A stretch of DNA of 64,000 nucleotides from Vulcanimicrobiota bacterium (lineage in GTDB: Bacteria; Vulcanimicrobiota; Xenobia; Xenobiales; JADMJV01), in the NCBI GenBank assembly GCA_017307785.1, contig JAFKGI010000004.1, positions 1-64,000 on the forward strand. Direction: 5' to 3'. The position numbers and the translations under genes were made by a program. Position 1 is the stretch's first letter, and the number at the start of each line of letters is the position of its first letter. Below are positions 18,468 to 27,487 of the stretch, in pieces. The notes under the pieces were generated by a model. That model did no database searches. It was given only the letters and a program-made list of their open reading frames with translations, and had not been told where the DNA came from.

Positions 18468-18499
18468 ATTGAGGGCCTCCTTTGGTCTTTCTTCAATTC

Positions 18500-19048
18500 T
18501 TAATTCTTGACGGTGTTGCGGGCCACTTTGACCATGCTGGCGCGTAGCACGCGGTCGCCGATCTTGTAGCCCTTTTGGAGCTCTTGCACGATGGACTGGT
18601 CGGGCACGTCGTCGCGCTCCTCGACCATCATCGCCTCGTGCTGAGCCGGGTCAAATTCCACCCCGGTGGTGCCGATGACGGTAATTTCGTTGTTTTCCAG
18701 CAGGCGGTCAAAACCGCGCCGGATCAACTCCACACCCTTCAGCAGTGACTCCACCGACGGATTGGCGCGGGCTGCGTCCAGGCTGCGGTCGAGGTTGTCC
18801 ACCAGCGGCAGCAGTTCGCGGAAGAGTTCTTCCTTCATCAGCACCTGACGGCGCTTTTGTTCTTCTTGCTGACGGCGGCGGAAGTTTTCAAACTCCGCCG
18901 AGATGGTGAGCACGTGCTCTTTCAGTTCCTTGGCCTGGTTCTGCGCAATTTCGAGTTCCTGGCGTAAAGCGTCTTCCGCGTCCACCACTTCGGGCTCATC
19001 GAGCACCTCGGTTTCGGTGTCCTCGACGACTTGATTCTCTTGTTCCAT
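18500..19048 (-). CDS. grpE: GrpE nucleotide exchange factor
   Basis: 182 residues from ATG 19048, preceded by GGAGTCAGAGGGA. It releases ADP from DnaK. An acidic, disordered N-terminus (to about residue 35) leads into the long dimerising helix ([23 protein letters not shown]), then the four-helix and beta-wing domain with VKLI-like [13 protein letters not shown] and the end block [12 protein letters not shown]. The longer frame to 19189 lacks a ribosome-binding site. First gene of grpE-dnaK; no CIRCE element was found upstream, but a pair of 7-base direct repeats lies 73-90 bases before the start. Confidence 0.95.
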   Translation of the reverse strand: MEQENQVVEDTETEVLDEPEVVDAEDALRQELEIAQNQAKELKEHVLTISAEFENFRRRQQEEQKRRQVLMKEELFRELLPLVDNLDRSLDAARANPSVESLLKGVELIRRGFDRLLENNEITVIGTTGVEFDPAQHEAMMVEERDDVPDQSIVQELQKGYKIGDRVLRASMVKVARNTVKN

Positions 19049-19120
19049 TCCCTCTGACTCCTTGCCGTTGACCTTTGAGTCCGAATATAGCAAGTCGGCG
19101 AATATCCGATGTATGTCTAC

Positions 19121-19138
19121 TGTTAGAATTGTGTTAGA
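19121..19138. repeat. Paired 7-bp direct repeat upstream of grpE
   Basis: TGTTAGA occurs at 19121-19127 and again at 19132-19138, one helical turn (11 bp) apart, in the otherwise non-coding strip between the M23 gene end and grpE. Such same-face repeats are typical of regulator half-sites, but two short repeats can arise by chance. Confidence 0.3.
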
Positions 19139-19152
19139 GGGGTTTTTGGCGG

Positions 19153-19974
19153 CTAGCTGCCCAGAACGCGTTTCCAGCGGCGGGCGCATTCCTCGGTGCG
19201 GCCCAGTTTCTTGCGCGCGATCAGGCCGTGTTCATAGCGGAGGCGATCTTCTTCGAGCAGGCTCTGCCAGCGGCCGGCCTCTTCTTGATCGGATTTTGTC
19301 CAGCTCAAAAGCCCGCGGTCTGCCTGAGATAGGGCGCTCCATTCTTTAAAAAGCGCGTCCCAACCGGGTTCGGCCTTGCCTGCCTGCAGGCTCAGCCCGG
19401 CGGCTCGGAGCTGGCGTTGCTGGACACCGGACAGCTGAGGCAAGGGGAGGCTGCTCAAACGGCGCCAGCGCTGCTGCCAGGCCAGCGCTCGCGGTGAGGG
19501 TCGCGGGGGCGCCGGCGGCAGGGAGATCAGCGCCACCCCTCCCGCGTAGTCAAAAAGCGTGCCCTGGGCGTCGCGCATCTTCACGTCCACGTGGTCGCGA
19601 GCCACCGAACCGACGGTCTGGCCGACCTCGAGTCGCTGGCCCACGCTCACCCCGGGCACTACGTGTCCGTAAGTGGCGCTGGTGCCGTCGCCCAGCACCA
19701 CCTCCACACCCCACTCCCCGTCCGCCCAGGGAATGATGGCGCGCACCTGCCCGGACCAGGCGGCGCGCACGCTGGCTCCGGCCGGCATGGCGATGTCGTA
19801 GCCGGAGTGCACGCCCGGCCGGGAACGATAGCGCGAGACGCCGCGGGCATCGTGAAAGCCGCTGGTCACCACCGCCGGGCCATAGCTCTTGCGCTGTTCG
19901 TCCAGCAGTTGCTGCAGCCGGGACTCGGCCGTGGCCGCCCCCATCAGGGACACCCACAGAATCCACCGCTTCAC
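19153..19974 (-). CDS. M23-family peptidase domain protein with altered zinc ligand
   Basis: 273 residues with a short signal peptide (MKRWILWVSLMGAATA). The M23/LytM domain (about 45-150) shows HSGYD (His56, Asp60), YGH (His104), and HVD (128-130) where active lysostaphin-type enzymes have HxH. The third zinc ligand is therefore Asp130 instead of His; it may still bind zinc weakly or act like the inactive LytM domains of EnvC/NlpD. The C-terminal half is Arg/Trp/Leu-rich helix. It is the last gene of the ABC-HlyD-TolC operon, overlapping the TolC stop by ATGA. Confidence 0.75.
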   Translation of the reverse strand: MKRWILWVSLMGAATAESRLQQLLDEQRKSYGPAVVTSGFHDARGVSRYRSRPGVHSGYDIAMPAGASVRAAWSGQVRAIIPWADGEWGVEVVLGDGTSATYGHVVPGVSVGQRLEVGQTVGSVARDHVDVKMRDAQGTLFDYAGGVALISLPPAPPRPSPRALAWQQRWRRLSSLPLPQLSGVQQRQLRAAGLSLQAGKAEPGWDALFKEWSALSQADRGLLSWTKSDQEEAGRWQSLLEEDRLRYEHGLIARKKLGRTEECARRWKRVLGS

Positions 19975-21398
19975 AGCTGTCCAGAGGCGGCCGAGAGCAC
20001 CACTCGGGCTCGGTGCGTATCGGCCAGGATCTCGATCAGCTTCTGGCCCTCGGCCAGAGTGGCCCGCTCGCGTTGATTGACCAGAAAGAGGGTGCTGTCG
20101 CCCAGTCGGTATTTGAGCCGCTCAGCTTCTTCCAGGTCCAGGGCTAACCGATACGATTCCAGGGCCGGCTCCAGACGCCGGTGACTCATCTCCAGCAGCG
20201 ATCCGGCATCGCGAACCTCGGTCAGAATGCGCTGGATCTCGTTCACCTGGTCCAAGTCCAGCTTGTCGCTCTTCAGACGGGCCGCCTGGATGCGCCCGTC
20301 GGCGCTCCGGGTAGCCAGCGGAATGGTCAGCTGCAGACCCAGCTTATAGGTGAGCCCGATGGCCTTGTAGCCGGTATCCAGGCCGGGAGAAATGCTCAGA
20401 TCCAGGGCTGGCAGGCGATCGTTCTCGGCCAGTTTGCGGTCCAGATCCACCACCTCGCGCTGAAAGCGGATCTCGGTCAACTCGGGGCGAGCCTGGAGAG
20501 CGCTCAGCTCAGCTTCGGCCAGTTGCTCCAGAGAAAGCGAAGGGGCGGCTGTGCCCGTGAGTTGCACGACTTCGTGCCGTTCGGACTTGATCGGCACCAG
20601 TTGTTGGGCCTGGGCCGGCACCGGCATGGCCTGCGGTTGGCCCTGACTGTTCCATAGATACATGGAGAGCTTGAGCACGGCTTTCTGCACGTTGCGGCCG
20701 GCCTTGACGCGGGCCTCGTCGCGCCGTTGCAGCTCCTGGCTGGCCTCCAGCTGGTCGATGCGCGGCAGATCGCCGGCTTCCACGCGCTGGCGCACCTGGT
20801 CGAGTCGGGTCAGGCCCAGTTCGTAGTTGGCTTCCAGCAAGGCCAGGTCGCTGCAGGCGGAGACCCAGTCCCAGTAGGCCAGGGCCGCTCCCAGCAGGGT
20901 TTGTAGCCGCACCAGTCGTCCGGTGGCCACCGCCTGCAGACGGGCCGCTTTGGCTTGCTCCAGGGCGGTTTGCTCCTCGTTTACCCCTAGCCCGCGCAGC
21001 AACGGCATCTTGAGCTCCACGAAGAACTCACCGCCGGTGCCGGTCAAACTGTCGGGCGACTTTACAAAGCCCTGGTTGCGGCGGTAGCCGGAGATCAGCT
21101 TCCAGCCGGCTACATCCTGAATTTGCACGGCCGCCATGGCCTCGTCGGCCAGCTTGGCCTTGCCCGGATCGGTCGGGGAGTTGTAGCGAAACTGCTCGCC
21201 GCCCACGATCACGCTCGGGTCAAAAGCGCCTTCCTTTTCGGTCACTTTGGCCTCGGCCAGCTCCCGGATCAATTCGATGGTGCGCATTTTCGGATGATTG
21301 CGGGCCGCCTCATCCAGCACCTGAGTCAAGGTCAGGGTCTGCCCCGCTGCCAGACCGGCCCCCAGCCAGAACCATACCCCCAGCCAGAGGTGCTTCAT
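19971..21398 (-). CDS. TolC-family outer membrane channel
   Basis: 475 residues from ATG 21398, with a signal peptide (MKHLWLGVWFWLGAGLAAG). It starts the mature part with LTLTQVLDEAARNHP, the typical TolC/OMF opening, and then alternates long coiled-coil helices (LEQAKAARLQAVATGRLVRLQ, LEASQELQRRDEARVK) with beta segments in two repeats. It would form the outer-membrane exit tunnel for the HlyD/ABC proteins encoded just upstream; its start overlaps the HlyD stop. The more upstream in-frame codons to 21515 belong to shadow sequence. Confidence 0.85.
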   Translation of the reverse strand: MKHLWLGVWFWLGAGLAAGQTLTLTQVLDEAARNHPKMRTIELIRELAEAKVTEKEGAFDPSVIVGGEQFRYNSPTDPGKAKLADEAMAAVQIQDVAGWKLISGYRRNQGFVKSPDSLTGTGGEFFVELKMPLLRGLGVNEEQTALEQAKAARLQAVATGRLVRLQTLLGAALAYWDWVSACSDLALLEANYELGLTRLDQVRQRVEAGDLPRIDQLEASQELQRRDEARVKAGRNVQKAVLKLSMYLWNSQGQPQAMPVPAQAQQLVPIKSERHEVVQLTGTAAPSLSLEQLAEAELSALQARPELTEIRFQREVVDLDRKLAENDRLPALDLSISPGLDTGYKAIGLTYKLGLQLTIPLATRSADGRIQAARLKSDKLDLDQVNEIQRILTEVRDAGSLLEMSHRRLEPALESYRLALDLEEAERLKYRLGDSTLFLVNQRERATLAEGQKLIEILADTHRARVVLSAASGQL

Positions 21399-22795
21399 CG
21401 TTTCAGCACCGGCTTGGCGGAGTAGTCTTTTTCCTTCTTGCCGCCTTCTTTCTTGGCGTTGGGGTCGCCCAACGGCACGGGCGGGAAGGCGTTCAAGCGA
21501 CGCCAGACTTCCCAATAGAGCGGCACCGGACGGTCCATCATGACCCAGCCCTGCACCTGTGTGCCCGGCCGCAGCGGATAGGGCGCCTTCTGCTCATTGG
21601 CTTTGGGCCAGGAGAGCGAATGGGGATGAGGTTCGGGCGTAATCAGCAGGCGATAGCGACCGGACCCGTCATCATGGGCGTCGACCACGGCCACTACACC
21701 GCCGTAGGTGCCCACGGCCGCCCAGGGGAAGGCCGTGAACGGGATGGCCGGAAAGCCGTCAAACATCAGACGCACTTTCTGGCCGGGACGCACCAAGGGG
21801 GCGTCGAAGTCGGAAATCATCAGCTCGACCGCTGGATCCTGCTGTTCGGGCAAAATCGTGCACAGCGAGTCGCCGCTTTTGACGCTGCTTCCCTGGCCCA
21901 GGCGCAACAGCCTCACCACTTTGCCGGCCCGCGGTGCCTTGACCAACTGCTGCTCGCGACGCTGGGCCAGGTTGCTGCGGTCCACTTCAAGCTTGAGCAG
22001 TTCGGCCTCCACCTCGGCCATGTTCTCGCGGGCCTTCACGGTGTTTTCCGCCACTTTGGCCAGGTCCAGTTGGATCCCAAACTGCAGGCGCTCACGCTCC
22101 AGTTCGCTTACCTGGACATCGCGCTGGGCCACGCCCACGCTGAGCCGGGTGCGATTCAAATCGGTGGTCGAGCGGGTGAGAGCTTGCTGGGTCAACTCGA
22201 AGTCGCGCCGCGAGCGCAGTCCCGAGCCTTCCAGCTGGCGCATGCGGTCAAACTGCAGACGGTCGGTGGTCAGGTTTTGCTCGGAAAGGACCACGCTCTG
22301 CTGGGCTTGAGCCAGCTTCTGGCGATTTTGCTCCACTCTCTGGTCGGCCGCCGGTAGAGCCGCCGCCCGCGCCTGCAGCAAGGCCTGGCGCTGTTCGTCC
22401 AGGGTGCCCAGTCGGGTGCGAACCAGCTCGCGTTTCTGACGGTAGGTGAAAAGCATGTCGTCGGTGCGGCGCAGTTGCTCCGGGTCGAGATATTTGCTGT
22501 CGATGTCCTGCAGGAGCGCGAGCTTCTGGCCCTTTTTGACGGTCTCGCCTTCGCGCACATACCATTCGGAGATTCGACCTGGAATCAGGGCGTCGACTTC
22601 CTGCACGCGGTCCATCGGATTGTAGACGATCACTTTGCCCATCCCGGTGACGCTTTGATACCAGGGGACGCCTACCAGGGCGGCGGCGGCCAGGGCCAGC
22701 ACGCTGAGCATCAAGAAGGCCAGGATCCAGGCGTAGCGAGTGGTGCGCAGGCGCTGGAGAGACTTCAGTTTGGGGCTTTCCGGGGGGCTAAACAT
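21395..22795 (-). CDS. HlyD-family periplasmic adaptor
   Basis: 466 residues from ATG 22795. One transmembrane helix (residues 23-43, WILAFLMLSVLALAAAALVG) is followed by a first lipoyl half (VDALIPGRISEWYVREGETVKKGQ), a long coiled-coil hairpin (about 110-270), a second lipoyl half (VKAPRAGKVVRLLRLGQGSSVKSGD) and a beta-barrel. This is the type I secretion and efflux adaptor layout that bridges the inner membrane ABC protein and TolC. It overlaps the ABC gene by eight bases. The C-terminal tail is Lys/Glu-rich. Confidence 0.87.
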   Translation of the reverse strand: MFSPPESPKLKSLQRLRTTRYAWILAFLMLSVLALAAAALVGVPWYQSVTGMGKVIVYNPMDRVQEVDALIPGRISEWYVREGETVKKGQKLALLQDIDSKYLDPEQLRRTDDMLFTYRQKRELVRTRLGTLDEQRQALLQARAAALPAADQRVEQNRQKLAQAQQSVVLSEQNLTTDRLQFDRMRQLEGSGLRSRRDFELTQQALTRSTTDLNRTRLSVGVAQRDVQVSELERERLQFGIQLDLAKVAENTVKARENMAEVEAELLKLEVDRSNLAQRREQQLVKAPRAGKVVRLLRLGQGSSVKSGDSLCTILPEQQDPAVELMISDFDAPLVRPGQKVRLMFDGFPAIPFTAFPWAAVGTYGGVVAVVDAHDDGSGRYRLLITPEPHPHSLSWPKANEQKAPYPLRPGTQVQGWVMMDRPVPLYWEVWRRLNAFPPVPLGDPNAKKEGGKKEKDYSAKPVLKR

Positions 22796-24533
22796 CCAGG
22801 TCCTCCAGGCGCATGAGCGCTTCTCGACAGATGGTGGGGAAGTGCCGCGGCAGCGGGCTGACTTCCAGCTTGAGGGCCTGCTGCGGAGGACCCAGCTCGA
22901 GCAGTTCACCATCCTGCAGCCAGAGAATACGCTGACTGCGGGCCAGCGCTTCCGCGTCGGGCACCAGGTTGATGAGAGTCCAGGGGCGGCTGGTGTCGAA
23001 CAGGCGACCCAGCATGCGCCGGCGGGCTTGCGGATCCAGTGCGCTCAATGGGTGGTCCAGAATGAGCAGGCGGGGACGCCCGCACAGGGCGCGGGCCAGT
23101 TGCAGGCGAGCCACCTGCGAGCTCGACAGGTTGCGGCCGGCCCAGCACAACTCGCTGCGCAGTCCATCGGGCAGCCAGCTGAGGTGGTCGTTCAAGCCGC
23201 TCAGCTCCAGGCTCCAGCGCAGGTCCGCTTGAGAAATCTCGCGTCCCATCGTAACGTTTTCCTCCACCGAGGCATCCAGCAGCTCGTGGCTCGGATGGAA
23301 CCAGGCCAGCTGACCGCGCACCAGGCGGGTGGCCTCCAGGCCGTCGACCTCGGCCAGACCTCGCTGCGGTCTCAGCAGTCCGGCGCAAAGTTGGGCCAGG
23401 GTGCTCCTGCCGCAGCCTTCCAGGCCGATGATGGAAACGCGCTCTCCGGGCTTGACCGACAGGTCGACCTGTTTGAGCACCGGCATGCTCTCCCGATAGT
23501 TGAAGGCCAGATCCCGCAGCTCCACGCCGCAGGCGCCGCCCTTGGGGTCGAGCTGGCGGTCCTGGGCCACTTCCTGGGGGGTTTCCACCAGGTGACCGAG
23601 CTTATCCAGGCCGGTCAGCAGGTCGAAGTAGGACTCGGGAGAGCGGGCCAGTTTCTCGGCGGCTTTCAGCAGATTGAGCACGACCAGTTCGGCTGCCACC
23701 AGCTGGCCTACCGAGATGTGTCGTTCGATCACCAGATAGCCGCCGTAGCCCAGCACTACGGCCACCACCACCGCGTTGAAGAAATAGAAGGCGCTCAACT
23801 GGCGTAGCAGCACCGAGAAGTGGCTCTGGCGGTATTTCAGATAGCCGTAGATCAGGCCGTCGCTTTTGCCGACAGCGTGGGGAGAGCTGTTGAAGAGCTT
23901 CCAGCTGTCCTGGCTGCGAGCCAGTTGTTCCAGCCAGCCGGCCAGCCGATATTTGACCTTGGACTCGTAAATCGAGCTGCGTAGTCCGCCCCAACCCAGC
24001 AAGACGATGAAGAGGGCCGCCAGCAAACTCAGAATCAGGGCCATCGCCAGCAGATTGGTGCCATAGAGCAGCAGAAAGGCAAAACCCAGCCCCAGCTCCA
24101 CCAGACTGGTGGGCACGTCCAGCAGCAGCTTGTTCCAGGATTTCTGGATGTTGACCACCTCGAAGAACTTGTTCAGCTCATCGGGTCCTTCGCTTTTGCG
24201 GAAAGCCTGGGTGTCGAAGACCGGCACCAGTTCGCTGAGGCGCAGGCCGAGGCGGGCGAACAACTTTTGTTGGACCCCTTCGGCGATGGCCAGCTGCATG
24301 GATTTCAGGACTCCTGACAGCAAAAGTCCGGCAAAGACGGCGCAGGTCAGAACCAGCAAGGGTTGCCAGAAGAGTCCCTGGACAATGCTGTTCACCAGAG
24401 CCTGGGCCGCCAGCGGTAGGGCCAGGCCCAGCAAACCGGCGCCCAGGGCGTAACAGGAGAGCAAAAAGATCGACCAGCGGTCCAGCCAGAGTAGCTCGAC
24501 AAAACGAGAGAAGGGCGTTTTCATAGCGCCCAA
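22788..24533 (-). CDS. ABC exporter-like protein with degenerate ATPase domain
   Basis: 581 residues: six-helix ABC exporter membrane domain (1-320) plus a nucleotide-binding domain (330-560). The ATPase motifs are present in position but altered. Walker A is GLEGCGRST (Arg376 for Lys). The Q-loop Gln is His413 (WFHPSHELL). The signature is LSSSQ instead of LSGGQ (469-473). Walker B is ILDHP (Asp493 then His494 for the catalytic Glu). The H-loop His is absent (TLINLVPDAE). It heads the ABC-HlyD-TolC-M23 operon. It probably binds nucleotide poorly or acts as a scaffold; transport driven by it is doubtful. Confidence 0.8.
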   Translation of the reverse strand: MGAMKTPFSRFVELLWLDRWSIFLLSCYALGAGLLGLALPLAAQALVNSIVQGLFWQPLLVLTCAVFAGLLLSGVLKSMQLAIAEGVQQKLFARLGLRLSELVPVFDTQAFRKSEGPDELNKFFEVVNIQKSWNKLLLDVPTSLVELGLGFAFLLLYGTNLLAMALILSLLAALFIVLLGWGGLRSSIYESKVKYRLAGWLEQLARSQDSWKLFNSSPHAVGKSDGLIYGYLKYRQSHFSVLLRQLSAFYFFNAVVVAVVLGYGGYLVIERHISVGQLVAAELVVLNLLKAAEKLARSPESYFDLLTGLDKLGHLVETPQEVAQDRQLDPKGGACGVELRDLAFNYRESMPVLKQVDLSVKPGERVSIIGLEGCGRSTLAQLCAGLLRPQRGLAEVDGLEATRLVRGQLAWFHPSHELLDASVEENVTMGREISQADLRWSLELSGLNDHLSWLPDGLRSELCWAGRNLSSSQVARLQLARALCGRPRLLILDHPLSALDPQARRRMLGRLFDTSRPWTLINLVPDAEALARSQRILWLQDGELLELGPPQQALKLEVSPLPRHFPTICREALMRLEDLDV

Positions 24534-24632
24534 GCTAACCAGTCAAGGTGAGAACGACATCACGGAACAATGAAAAGTTGATGAAGATGAAGGAAGAAGG
24601 CCCCTCCCGGGCTCGGCAGAAGGCCAACTGCG

Positions 24633-25319
24633 ATGGATGCAACCAAGCCTGAGATTCTGCTGGTGGAGGATGACCCTGCCGTACTGGCCTCGATACGTCG
24701 TCGCTTTCAGATGGAGGGCTTCAACGTGCACACGGCCGTGACGGGCCTCATGGCTTTGGAGGTTTTCTCCGAGATCACCCCTCAGCTGGTGATCCTCGAC
24801 CTGATGCTGCCGGAACTGGACGGTATTCAGGTAGTGCGCGAACTGCGCAAGCAGTCCAGCACGCCGATTCTCATGCTGACGGCTCGAGACTCCGTGGCCG
24901 ACCGCGTCAAAGGCCTGGAAGAAGGCGCCGATGACTACCTGGTCAAGCCCTTCGTCTTCGACGAGCTGCTGGCCCGCGCTCGCGCCTTGCTCCGACGCAG
25001 TCAGTACGGCTCGGTTGCGACCGATACTCTCCAGTTCGCTCACCTTTCGCTTTCGCCGGCGACCCGCCAGGTCCATTCGGCCGGAACCGAGGTGAACCTG
25101 ACGGCGCGCGAGTTTGATCTGCTGGCCTATTTCCTGAAGAATCCCCGCCACGTGCTCACCCGCGAGCGAATCATGACGGATGTTTGGGGCTACGACTACG
25201 AAGGCAGCTCCAACGTCATCGACGTCTACGTGCGCTCGTTGCGCGACAAACTCGAGAAATCGTCACGCCCCCGCCTGCTGCAAACCGTGCGCGGAGTCGG
25301 CTACGTTCTCCGAGATTAA
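24633..25319 (+). CDS. OmpR/PhoB-family response regulator
   Basis: 228 residues. The receiver domain (1-120) has the acidic pair VEDD, phospho-acceptor Asp in VILDLMLPELDG, the Thr of MLTARD and Lys of YLVKPF. The C-terminal winged helix (about 130-226) has LTAREFDLLAYFLKNP and VIDVYVRSLRDKLE, ending in the VRGVGYVLR hairpin. No sensor kinase gene is beside it, so its partner is elsewhere. It is divergent from the ABC export operon, whose 99-base spacer it shares, and may control that operon; this is inference from position only. Confidence 0.93.
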   Translation: MDATKPEILLVEDDPAVLASIRRRFQMEGFNVHTAVTGLMALEVFSEITPQLVILDLMLPELDGIQVVRELRKQSSTPILMLTARDSVADRVKGLEEGADDYLVKPFVFDELLARARALLRRSQYGSVATDTLQFAHLSLSPATRQVHSAGTEVNLTAREFDLLAYFLKNPRHVLTRERIMTDVWGYDYEGSSNVIDVYVRSLRDKLEKSSRPRLLQTVRGVGYVLRD

Positions 25320-25660
25320 TGGCCGCCGGCCTGAATCAGGGCCGGCGCCAGCCACCACAGCGGACTGGCGAAGAGGGAGAAGGCCGCGGCTTCCCGGCAA
25401 CTGGTCAGGTGCTGAGGGTTGTCGAGTCGGTAAACGCCGGTCAGCCGGTGATACAGAGCCCAGACCACCGGGGCCAGACACAGCAGACCCAGGAAGAACC
25501 AGCTGCCCACCAGGCTGGCGATGGTCATATCGATTCGGGCTTGAGGGCCTCCGGCCTGAATCAGGATGTGGCGGGCGGCCTGGGACAACGCGGCGGAAAC
25601 GATAAAGGCCGCTCCTCCCGCCTGCAGTCCTCGGTAAAGTAGCTGAGTCCAGTTGGTCAT
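25316..25660 (-). CDS. Small integral membrane hypothetical protein
   Basis: 114 residues with three to four hydrophobic stretches (about 15-32, 42-70, 90-108). The loop YRLDNPQHLTSCREAAAFSLF between the last two is polar. I recognise no family. It overlaps the response regulator stop tail to tail by four bases. Confidence 0.55.
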   Translation of the reverse strand: MTNWTQLLYRGLQAGGAAFIVSAALSQAARHILIQAGGPQARIDMTIASLVGSWFFLGLLCLAPVVWALYHRLTGVYRLDNPQHLTSCREAAAFSLFASPLWWLAPALIQAGGH

Positions 25661-25718
25661 TTGTAAGCTCCTCCAGATTGGGAATACTGGCCAGGAGACG
25701 GCTCAGAAGAAAAAGGTT

Positions 25719-26717
25719 TTACCGTCTGGCGATTTTTTCGGCCAAGAACTCGCCACAGGCCTGGTTGAGAAGCGCGCCGGGGTGTCCGTCGGTGGGGCTG
25801 ATGGCCAGACTGGAGCCGCTAAAGTCCTGGATGTTGCGTTCTTTCATGATGCGGTCGGTGACGGGCTGAAAGTCCCAATAAGGAATGGCTGCTTCTCGGC
25901 AGTAAATCTCGGCCGGGCCGATGGTCCCAGGGAAAGCCAGGCAGGCAGTCTGAAAATGATGAACCCGGCCCAGCTCGGCGAGCTCTCGATAGGCACGTCG
26001 CACGGCTTCCCATCCCACCATCTCGCGATAGGCCTCGGGAACACGGGTCGGGTCATCATCCAGAAAAACCTTGCCGGGTACCCATCCCGGCTGCATCTGG
26101 GGAGGCAACAAGGTCTCGCGACTCAGTCGGCCGCGGAACCAGTCCAGCAAAAAGGAGTAGCCCGGATCGGTGGGGGAGCGCTGGATGAAATTTGGCATCT
26201 GCGCGTCGTTGCCAACCACATTGATGACGACCAGATCTGGCTGATATGGCAGACCATAGACTCGCAGACATTCGATTTCTTGGGCGGCATTGTAGCCGGG
26301 GAGGCCCATATTGAGGACTTCCCAGTCGGGGCGCAACCGGGCCAGCACGTCGCTGTAGCGGGATTCCACCGGCAGGCACCAGCCGAAAAGAATCGAGTCA
26401 CCCAAAAAGAGCACGCGCCGTTTCCCCAAGGGTTTTGGGATTTGGTGGTCGAGGTCGCGGAAGCCTTCGCGGTTGGTTCGCAAAGGTTGGCCCTGAAAGC
26501 TGACGTCCAGTTCCGGGCGAAAGCCGTAGACCAGACGGCGATTCGGGATGAACCGCACAATTTCGCCCATTTGTACCGCCCCCGTGGGTTTTTGGGTCTG
26601 GGCCACCTGGACCCGATGATTGTCAAAAGCGGTGCGCATGCGCAATCCTACCTCGAGCAGCAAAGCTCCGAGTAACAGACCGAAAGCCACCATGGTCAGT
26701 CGCACAGCGATTCTCAC
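25719..26717 (-). CDS. Membrane-anchored SGNH/GDSL hydrolase
   Basis: 332 residues. One N-terminal helix (VRLTMVAFGLLLGALLLEVGL) anchors an SGNH esterase domain facing outward. The blocks are visible: GDS in VLFLGDSILFG (block I Ser), the Gly of NMGLPGYNA (II), GND in VVGNDAQM (III) and DGHPG near the C-terminus (block V Asp-x-x-His arrangement). Such proteins often remove or add acyl groups on envelope glycans. The precise substrate is unknown. It is divergent from the next gene with a 50-base gap. Confidence 0.85.
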   Translation of the reverse strand: MRIAVRLTMVAFGLLLGALLLEVGLRMRTAFDNHRVQVAQTQKPTGAVQMGEIVRFIPNRRLVYGFRPELDVSFQGQPLRTNREGFRDLDHQIPKPLGKRRVLFLGDSILFGWCLPVESRYSDVLARLRPDWEVLNMGLPGYNAAQEIECLRVYGLPYQPDLVVINVVGNDAQMPNFIQRSPTDPGYSFLLDWFRGRLSRETLLPPQMQPGWVPGKVFLDDDPTRVPEAYREMVGWEAVRRAYRELAELGRVHHFQTACLAFPGTIGPAEIYCREAAIPYWDFQPVTDRIMKERNIQDFSGSSLAISPTDGHPGALLNQACGEFLAEKIARR

Positions 26718-26767
26718 GGCATTCGGCCTTCGCCAGGATCCCGGGACTGGACCACCAAGGTAGGCAG

Positions 26768-27487
26768 GTGACGGATTGGCAAGGTCAACAAGACCGAAGG
26801 TTTCGACGCCTGGACGCGGACCACATCGTAACTACGGTAGAAAGTCTTCAGCAGCGGATTGAGTCGAGGTTTCCAGATGCGGGGCTGAGCCGCCTGGTGG
26901 CCGAGTTGCTGCAGGTCGCCCGCGAAACGGTGGCTCGAACCGAATGGATTCAGCGCCCGCACGTTCCGATTCGAGCAGGTGCGGGATTTCTCTGTCTGAG
27001 CATTGTGTTGCTGATCGCCGACCTTTTCAACCATGTGCGGCGGGTCGAGTTTGACGATTTTACTTCGGCCATCCAGGCACTCGAGGCCAGTATCAGTTCG
27101 GTGGTGTTTATCGGCGCCGCCATCGTGTTTCTAGTCAGTTGGGAGAATCGCATCAAGCGCGAGCGAGCCCTGAAGGCCATTCACGAGTTGCGCGCGATGG
27201 CTCACATCGTGGACATGCACCAGTTGACCAAGGATCCGGAAAGCGTTCTCAACCCAAACCCCGAAGCCAAACGGCAGATGACCTCTTTCGATCTCAGCCG
27301 CTATCTGGACTACTGCGGCGATTCGCTGGCCCTGATCAGCAAAATCGCCGCTCTCTACGTCCAGGAGTTTCAGGACTCGGTGCTGCTGGCGGCAGTGGAC
27401 GAAGTCGAAGAGCTGACCTCCGGATTTTCTCGCAAGATCTGGCAGAAGATTACCATCCTGGAGAATCTGGGGCGTGGCGGTGAGTAG
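26768..27487 (+). CDS. Conserved hypothetical protein with two membrane helices
   Basis: 239 residues starting at GTG 26768, preceded by AGGTAGGCAG. After an 75-residue helical N-terminus come two membrane helices (AGAGFLCLSIVLLIADLF and SISSVVFIGAAIVFLVS), then a cytoplasmic helical region with HELRAMAHIVDMHQLTKDP and LDYCGDSLALISKIAALYVQ. The family is one I have met unnamed in several Gram-negative groups; no function is assigned. Its stop overlaps the DUF2157 gene, so it is part of that operon. Confidence 0.65.
   Translation: MTDWQGQQDRRFRRLDADHIVTTVESLQQRIESRFPDAGLSRLVAELLQVARETVARTEWIQRPHVPIRAGAGFLCLSIVLLIADLFNHVRRVEFDDFTSAIQALEASISSVVFIGAAIVFLVSWENRIKRERALKAIHELRAMAHIVDMHQLTKDPESVLNPNPEAKRQMTSFDLSRYLDYCGDSLALISKIAALYVQEFQDSVLLAAVDEVEELTSGFSRKIWQKITILENLGRGGE

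Noticed and set aside
19049-19152. CIRCE (HrcA) element before grpE
   Set aside because: No TTAGCACTC-N9-GAGTGCTAA or near match is present.
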